The notes beneath the pieces are model-generated. The model did not search any database, was not told the DNA's origin, and was given only the letters and a program-made list of their open reading frames with translations. Below are positions 22,794-27,466 of a DNA stretch of 27,466 nucleotides, piece after piece. This DNA comes from Firmicutes bacterium CAG:345 (GTDB lineage: Bacteria > Bacillota_I > Bacilli_A > RFN20 > CAG-288). The translations under genes were made by a program, and so were the position numbers. Position 1 is the first letter of the stretch. Each line of letters begins with the position of its first letter. The stretch spans positions 69,488 to 96,953 of the forward strand of contig FR893362.1 in the NCBI GenBank assembly GCA_000433315.1, given 5' to 3'.

Positions 22794-23066
22794 ATGCATA
22801 AAAAAGAAGCTAGTGAATTATTTAATGTCTTAGGAAATGAAGATAGAGTTAAAATTATGAAAATGCTTTATAATCGTGGTGATTTAACTTTTAAAGAACT
22901 TCTTTCAATTATTGGTTGCGATGAAAAAGAACTAACAGATAGTTTAGAAAAATTATTATATTTCAATTTAATAACAACTGATAATGAAATTTATTCTTGT
23001 AACAGAGAATTATTAAATGAATTATTATCATTTATTGTCACTCCATGTGGATGTGTTAAAAAATAA
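22794..23066 (+). CDS. ArsR-type winged-helix regulator
   Basis: The 90-residue protein starts at ATG 22794 with AAAGGAG upstream. It has the ArsR pattern: ELFNVLGNEDRVKIMKMLY in the first helices, LTFKELLSIIGC as the recognition helices, and LLYFNLITTDN as the wing. Cys residues occur in IIGCDE and in the C-terminal TPCGCVKK, which could bind metal, but no ELCVCDL-type site is present. The gene is placed 47 bases after the VOC gene and is likely co-transcribed, so it may control the GNAT-VOC pair. Confidence 0.82.
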   Translation: MHKKEASELFNVLGNEDRVKIMKMLYNRGDLTFKELLSIIGCDEKELTDSLEKLLYFNLITTDNEIYSCNRELLNELLSFIVTPCGCVKK

Positions 23067-23067
23067 G

Positions 23068-23098
23068 CAATTTTAGATTATAATTAAAAATTGTTTTT
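23068..23098 (+). terminator. Intrinsic terminator after the ArsR gene
   Basis: CAATTTT (23068-23074) pairs with AAAATTG (23087-23093) and is followed by a T run to 23098. Confidence 0.65.
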
Positions 23099-23123
23099 TA
23101 TCTAATATCAAATATTAATTAAT

Positions 23124-23165
23124 AGGAATAGTATTTATTAAATTAATTCTATTCCTGTTTTTTTT
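23124..23165 (+). terminator. Second terminator before the helicase gene
   Basis: AGGAATAG (23124-23131) and CTATTCCT (23149-23156) form a perfect 8-bp stem, followed by G and eight T. It insulates the helicase gene from upstream transcription. Confidence 0.75.
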
Positions 23166-23214
23166 ACAAATAAATTTATTTTATTGAAACAAATTTATAT
23201 TAATTTAACATTTT

Positions 23215-23243
23215 TTGAAAAAAATAAGAAATTTTGATAAAAT
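23215..23243 (+). promoter_or_regulatory. Promoter of the helicase-nuclease gene
   Basis: TTGAAA (23215-23220) and TAAAAT (23238-23243) are separated by 17 bases. Transcription would start near 23250, giving a leader of about 60 bases that contains a GAGGATCAGGA ribosome binding site before ATG 23312. Confidence 0.7.
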
Positions 23244-23311
23244 TTAAATGTAAAATTTTTAATTTTTTTAAACTAAATAAATTAAATTTATATTGAGGAT
23301 CAGGAACACCG

Positions 23312-26300
23312 ATGAATTCTATTGCAGAAACAATTTCTAAAGCTATTAAAGAAGGAAAATGGTTGGATATCACTTATCAAAATTTAGAAAACAGCGAAAC
23401 ACATTTTTGGATTGCCATAGAAGATATCGACGCTAAAACTAAAACTTTTTCCTGCAAAATTTTTAATCATAATAAATCATTTAACTCTTTGAATGCTCAT
23501 ATAAAATTCGACCAAATAAAAAGTGCCACAATTTTATTTTTTACATCTTTTGAAACTCCTTCTTATCTTTTTGAAAAATTATCTCAATTCGATCCTGATG
23601 ATATATCATGGCTAGAATATGATAAATATAATTCCAATATTTTAAATTACTATATTGAATGTAGTTTATTAGATTGCGATCCTTATCAAAAAGATTATTG
23701 CATGATTGAAGGTATTGATTTATCTATATTGCGAAAAAACAAAATATACACCCTTTCAAATGAACAGCAAAAAAAATTACTCGAAAAAGTTTATCATAAT
23801 AAAGATTGTTCATCTTATAAAGAATTAATTATTTCATCTTTTTCTATTACAAAAAATCAGAAAAAATATGTTGTTTGTTATTATCCACTTACTTATAATC
23901 CTAGTAAAAATCAACTTATTGTATCTAATAAATTATCATTCAATTATTCTTTTATAGTCGATGGAAAAAAGAATTCTTTATATAAATATGTCGACACTGA
24001 TGTCGATATATTTATTAATAAATTCCAATCTAATTATCAAGAATGTAGAGAAGAAATAGAGTCCCATTTAAAATCAGGAGAAGTAATTGATACAAGACCC
24101 GATATAATGATTTTAGAAAGAGATATTCCTGTCAATCTCTCTGAAACTTATAATGAAATTGAAAACACTTATAGAAGCCAATATGGATATTCTAATGATA
24201 GTACTAAAAAAGAAAAGTTATCTAAACCTCTTCAAGCTTTTTTTGGAAATTTAACAAAAACAAGATCAAAGGAAAAAATACCTTCTTTAGTTTTGTATGA
24301 TAAAAAAGTTAATATTGATCAAATGAGAGTTTTATACAATTCTATGACACAACCTGTTACATATGTACAAGGACCTCCAGGAACTGGAAAAACTCAAACT
24401 ATTCTCAATGTTATTCTTTGTGGATTTGTTGCAAATAAAACTATGCTAATTACCTCAGCAAACAATACACCAATTGATGGTATTATAAAAAAACTAAATT
24501 TTAAATATTACGATAAAGATGTGATTTTTCCATACTTAAGACTAGGAAATTTCGATGAAACTATTAAAGCAGCAAAAAGAATATTGGAACTATATGATTA
24601 TTACGAAAAAAGAAAATCAAACGAAACTTTAATTAATCATATTCTCAATCTTAATGACTCTAAAAACGAAGCGCTAAGAATAAAGCTATCGCAATATGAA
24701 GAAAGACTTGAGCTTTATGATTTAATTAATTCTGGCGAAAAATTAATTGAATCTTTCCACGATAAGAAATCAAAAATAATTAACATGATTAAGAGCAAAG
24801 TTCAAGAAAACAAAAACAAACTCAATGAAATGCCTTATATCGAAGATGTTGACGTTGTATCATTATTTACCCCAATTTCTAATGATAATCAATTCTTATC
24901 ATATTTATATTTTAAATCTTTAGAATATATTCAAAAATTAAAAAAGCCAAAATATCAAGAACTCATTGATATTTGTAAAGAAAAAGATGAACAAACTTTA
25001 GTTAAAAAATTTAATAGCTGGATTAAAAATGATGATAATTTAAAATTATTAACCAAAGCTTTTCCAATTATACTCACAACAAACATATCCTCAGCACGTT
25101 TAGGTACTACTAAAACTAAATTTGATTTATCTATCATTGATGAAGCAGGACAGTGCAATGTTGCACATTCTCTTCTTCCTATTGCTAGAGCTAAAAATTT
25201 ATTATTGGTTGGCGATATTAATCAGTTAAAGCCAATAATTCTTTTAGAAGATAGCGTTAATAATGAACTACTGGAAAAATTTAATGTTGATTCAACCTAT
25301 AGTTATAAAGATAATTCAATTTTATCAGTCATGAAAAAACATGACAGCATCTCAAAAAATATTCTTCTTTCATATCATTATAGATGTGGAAAAAATATAA
25401 TAAATTTTTCCAATAAACGCTATTATAATTCAGAGCTTAAAACCGATAAAATCAAAGTCGATGGTGAATTATATCTTTTAGATGGAAAAAATAACAATTC
25501 CCTACCATCCTGTAAAAATCAAAATATAGATGAAGCAATGGGAATAATAAATTATATAAAAAGAAATAATGTTAAAAATGCAACTATAATTACTCCTTTT
25601 GTCAATCAAGAAAATTTAATAAATAAGCTTTTAAACGAGAATAAAATAGAAGATGTTAATTGTGGAACCATTCATTCACTACAAGGTGCTGAAAAAGATA
25701 CTATAATTTTTTCAACATCGATTTCATTAAAAACAAGCAAAAAAACTTTTGAATGGTTAAAAGATAATTCCGAAATAATAAACGTTGGTATAACTCGTGC
25801 CAAAAACAAATTAGTAGTAGCTGTCGATAACGAGGCACTTAATGCTTTATCTGATAAAACAGATGATTTATATTCTCTAGTAAACTATGTAAAAACAAAT
25901 GGAAAATGTTTAGTTACACCATCAAATAAAACTATATTTCTCAACAAATCAAATAATAGTAAAGCTGAAGCTGATTTTTATGATACAATCAGTCAATTTT
26001 GCTCAACCGATAATAGTTATGATGCTGATAGAAATGTTCACTTTAACAAAATATTCAAAGATGATCCTATACTTTCAAAATCAAAAATGGAATTTGATTT
26101 AGTACTATATAAAACAGGTTTCTTATATAGAGAAGTATCAGTTGTAATTGAAATAAATGGTGGCGAACATTTTGGAGATTCACAAAGAGAAAAATCAGAT
26201 AAAATTAAAAGGAAAATTTGTCAAAAAAACAACTGGACATTCATATCTATTCCAAACTCTTTTGTAAAATCCTATGAAGAGATAAAAGAAATAATTTTAA

Positions 26301-26338
26301 CTGCTAATAAAAAAATACAAGGTACATTATTTGACTAA
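23312..26338 (+). CDS. SF1 (UPF1-like) helicase fused to a C-terminal nuclease-like domain
   Basis: The protein has 1008 residues. The N-terminus (1-80: AIKEGKWLDITYQNLENS, WIAIEDIDAKTKTF, IKFDQIKSATIL) looks like a small beta barrel, possibly WYL-like. The helicase core has Walker A GPPGTGKT (354-361), DEAGQ (610-614), GDINQLKP, a SYHYRCGKNI block, GTIHSLQGAEKDTII and VGITRAKN (825-832), all SF1B UPF1/DNA2 signatures. Residues about 895-990 carry EFDLVLYK (D929) and VVIEINGGEHFG (E947, H953), followed by SDKIKRK and FISIPN. That order resembles DUF2726/restriction-nuclease-like folds. Helicase-nuclease fusions of this size occur in defence and repair systems. It is a lone gene with its own promoter and terminator, next to accessory DNA. 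Confidence 0.85.
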   Translation: MNSIAETISKAIKEGKWLDITYQNLENSETHFWIAIEDIDAKTKTFSCKIFNHNKSFNSLNAHIKFDQIKSATILFFTSFETPSYLFEKLSQFDPDDISWLEYDKYNSNILNYYIECSLLDCDPYQKDYCMIEGIDLSILRKNKIYTLSNEQQKKLLEKVYHNKDCSSYKELIISSFSITKNQKKYVVCYYPLTYNPSKNQLIVSNKLSFNYSFIVDGKKNSLYKYVDTDVDIFINKFQSNYQECREEIESHLKSGEVIDTRPDIMILERDIPVNLSETYNEIENTYRSQYGYSNDSTKKEKLSKPLQAFFGNLTKTRSKEKIPSLVLYDKKVNIDQMRVLYNSMTQPVTYVQGPPGTGKTQTILNVILCGFVANKTMLITSANNTPIDGIIKKLNFKYYDKDVIFPYLRLGNFDETIKAAKRILELYDYYEKRKSNETLINHILNLNDSKNEALRIKLSQYEERLELYDLINSGEKLIESFHDKKSKIINMIKSKVQENKNKLNEMPYIEDVDVVSLFTPISNDNQFLSYLYFKSLEYIQKLKKPKYQELIDICKEKDEQTLVKKFNSWIKNDDNLKLLTKAFPIILTTNISSARLGTTKTKFDLSIIDEAGQCNVAHSLLPIARAKNLLLVGDINQLKPIILLEDSVNNELLEKFNVDSTYSYKDNSILSVMKKHDSISKNILLSYHYRCGKNIINFSNKRYYNSELKTDKIKVDGELYLLDGKNNNSLPSCKNQNIDEAMGIINYIKRNNVKNATIITPFVNQENLINKLLNENKIEDVNCGTIHSLQGAEKDTIIFSTSISLKTSKKTFEWLKDNSEIINVGITRAKNKLVVAVDNEALNALSDKTDDLYSLVNYVKTNGKCLVTPSNKTIFLNKSNNSKAEADFYDTISQFCSTDNSYDADRNVHFNKIFKDDPILSKSKMEFDLVLYKTGFLYREVSVVIEINGGEHFGDSQREKSDKIKRKICQKNNWTFISIPNSFVKSYEEIKEIILTANKKIQGTLFD

Positions 26339-26390
26339 TAAAAAAGACTATGAATATCTTGCTAAAAGAAACTTCATAGTCTTATTTTTT
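26339..26390. terminator. Bidirectional terminator between helicase and ABC ATPase genes
   Basis: AAGACTATGAA (26344-26354) pairs with TTCATAGTCTT (26373-26383) over 11 bp. A T run follows on the plus strand (26385-26390) and on the minus strand (26345-26340), so it serves both converging genes. Confidence 0.85.
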
Positions 26391-27466
26391 ATTCTATATT
26401 CTTCTCAGTAACTGGATCAAATATTGTAATCTTATCTTTAATAAATTCAAGATAAACTGTTTCATTAATTGAATAGCTTTCATCAGCTGAAGCTTTAACA
26501 ACAAGTTTAGTGTTCTCAGTGAAATTAAAATGTAAATAATATTCGCTTCCTAGAAGTTCAGATACCAAAACTTTTTTCTCAAATAAATTATCGTCTTTTT
26601 CTTTTGTTGCTCTTATTCCTTCAGGACGAATACCTAAAATAAATTGATGATTTTTATTAAGTTTAGCTTCTTTCAATTTTTCAATTAAAGCTTCTTTCTC
26701 TTTGATTCTTGGTTCTAATAAAACTTTATTTCCAATATTGATATTTTCATCAATCCAATCTTGTTCTTCTTTGATTTCTTTATCATAGAACTGATCTAAA
26801 ATTTCATCATAATTTTTATCAACTTGCATTTTATAACCATTATCAAAAATTAATTCATGGTTTTCATATTTAACATTGATAAGGTTCATACTTGGTGAAC
26901 CGACAAATGTTGCAACAAATTTATTATAAGGATGATTATAAATTTCTTTTGGTGTTCCAATTTGTTGTACATAGCCTTTATTCATTACAACAATACGTGT
27001 GGCCATAGTCATAGCTTCTGTTTGATCATGAGTAACATAAATTGTCGTTGCTCCTAGTTTATTATGAAGATCAACAATCTCACTGCGCATTGCTACTCTT
27101 AATTTAGCATCTAAGTTGCTCAATGGTTCATCCATTAAAAACAATTTAGAATCTTTAACTATAGCTCTTCCTAAAGCTACGCGTTGCATTTGTCCACCTG
27201 ATAAATTAGCAGGCTTACGATCTAGATAATCAGTAAGTTGTAATATTTCTGCTGCATTTCTTACTCTTCTATCAAGTTCTTCTTTATTAACATGATTAAT
27301 TTTCAAACCAAAAGCCATGTTTTGATAAACAGTCATATTAGGGAAAAGAGCATAAGATTGGAAAACCATTGAAATATCTCTTTCTTTTGGTGTTAAATCA
27401 TTTGAATAAGTACCATCGATATATAAATCACCACTGGTAATATCTTCAAGACCAGCAATCATTCTT
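26389..27466 (-). CDS. MalK/UgpC-type sugar ABC transporter ATP-binding protein, partial
   Basis: The N-terminus with Walker A lies beyond the window; 359 codons are visible, beginning just before MIAGLEDITSG. The Q-loop is MVFQSYALFPNMTV, the signature motif LSGGQMQRVALGRA, Walker B LFLMDEPLSNLDAKL, and the switch His is in YVTHDQTEAMTMA. The C-terminal part is a TOBE/regulatory domain (FVGSPSMNLI, ILGIRPEGIR). An extra charged coiled segment of about 60 residues (EIKEEQDWIDENI, KEKEALIEKLKEAKL) is inserted before that IRPE block. Family members power uptake of sugars or glycerol phosphate with two permeases and a binding protein, which are not in the window. Confidence 0.93.
   Translation of the reverse strand, partial: RMIAGLEDITSGDLYIDGTYSNDLTPKERDISMVFQSYALFPNMTVYQNMAFGLKINHVNKEELDRRVRNAAEILQLTDYLDRKPANLSGGQMQRVALGRAIVKDSKLFLMDEPLSNLDAKLRVAMRSEIVDLHNKLGATTIYVTHDQTEAMTMATRIVVMNKGYVQQIGTPKEIYNHPYNKFVATFVGSPSMNLINVKYENHELIFDNGYKMQVDKNYDEILDQFYDKEIKEEQDWIDENINIGNKVLLEPRIKEKEALIEKLKEAKLNKNHQFILGIRPEGIRATKEKDDNLFEKKVLVSELLGSEYYLHFNFTENTKLVVKASADESYSINETVYLEFIKDKITIFDPVTEKNIE

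Noticed and set aside
1..27466. tRNA, rRNA genes or a CRISPR array
   Set aside because: No tRNA-like cloverleaf, rRNA stretch or regularly spaced repeat set was seen on either strand.

Overview
The window looks like chromosome of a low-GC Gram-positive bacterium of the Bacilli / Erysipelotrichia / uncultured Mollicutes-related kind. The reasons are very AT-rich genes, strong AGGAGG-type ribosome binding sites, many lipoproteins with Ser/Thr-rich linkers, short intrinsic terminators, a CcpA-type cre site and an L-box riboswitch. UGA is a stop codon (rlmD ends in TGA), so the standard code is used. The species cannot be named from this sequence.

Positions 1-15,560 are mostly core genome. The left edge holds a lysine-riboswitch-controlled solute-binding lipoprotein on the minus strand, then a LemA gene and a large membrane protein that form a minus-strand pair. 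These are followed by a lipid-anchored endonuclease I protein, an S1-like gene overlapping pgi on the minus strand with a cre box upstream, a HAD phosphatase that seems to be made from a leaderless mRNA, a TM2 protein, hpf coupled to an ApbE-like lipoprotein, and a DUF3810 membrane metalloprotease. A plus-strand run of small unknown genes leads into rlmD through two overlapping gene junctions.

Positions 15,516-19,990 are an accessory island. Its two ends carry related copies of the 3' end of rlmD plus the rlmD terminator. Inside are a higher-GC module (an AbiEi-type antitoxin without AbiEii, then a DUF4143 AAA ATPase), gene remnants, a lipoprotein and a hypothetical gene. Extra decayed tails of the same rlmD 3' end lie next to the right copy, and possibly inverted near the left one. 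This suggests repeated insertion at one hotspot. No integrase is visible.

Positions 19,994-23,166 continue as accessory DNA with very low GC: a 5'-truncated pseudogene, a Fic protein preceded by an inverted repeat that covers its ribosome binding site, and a GNAT-VOC-ArsR gene run. Then comes a 1008-residue SF1 helicase with a probable C-terminal nuclease domain, a plausible single-gene defence or nucleic-acid-processing protein. The right edge returns to core-type content with a MalK/UgpC-type sugar ABC ATPase that runs off the window.

The items most worth a second look are the lysine riboswitch, whose P1 helix overlaps the terminator in an arrangement that predicts activation; the rlmD 3'-end hotspot with nested tails; the AbiEi-ATPase pair; the helicase-nuclease; and hairpins that bury ribosome binding sites.
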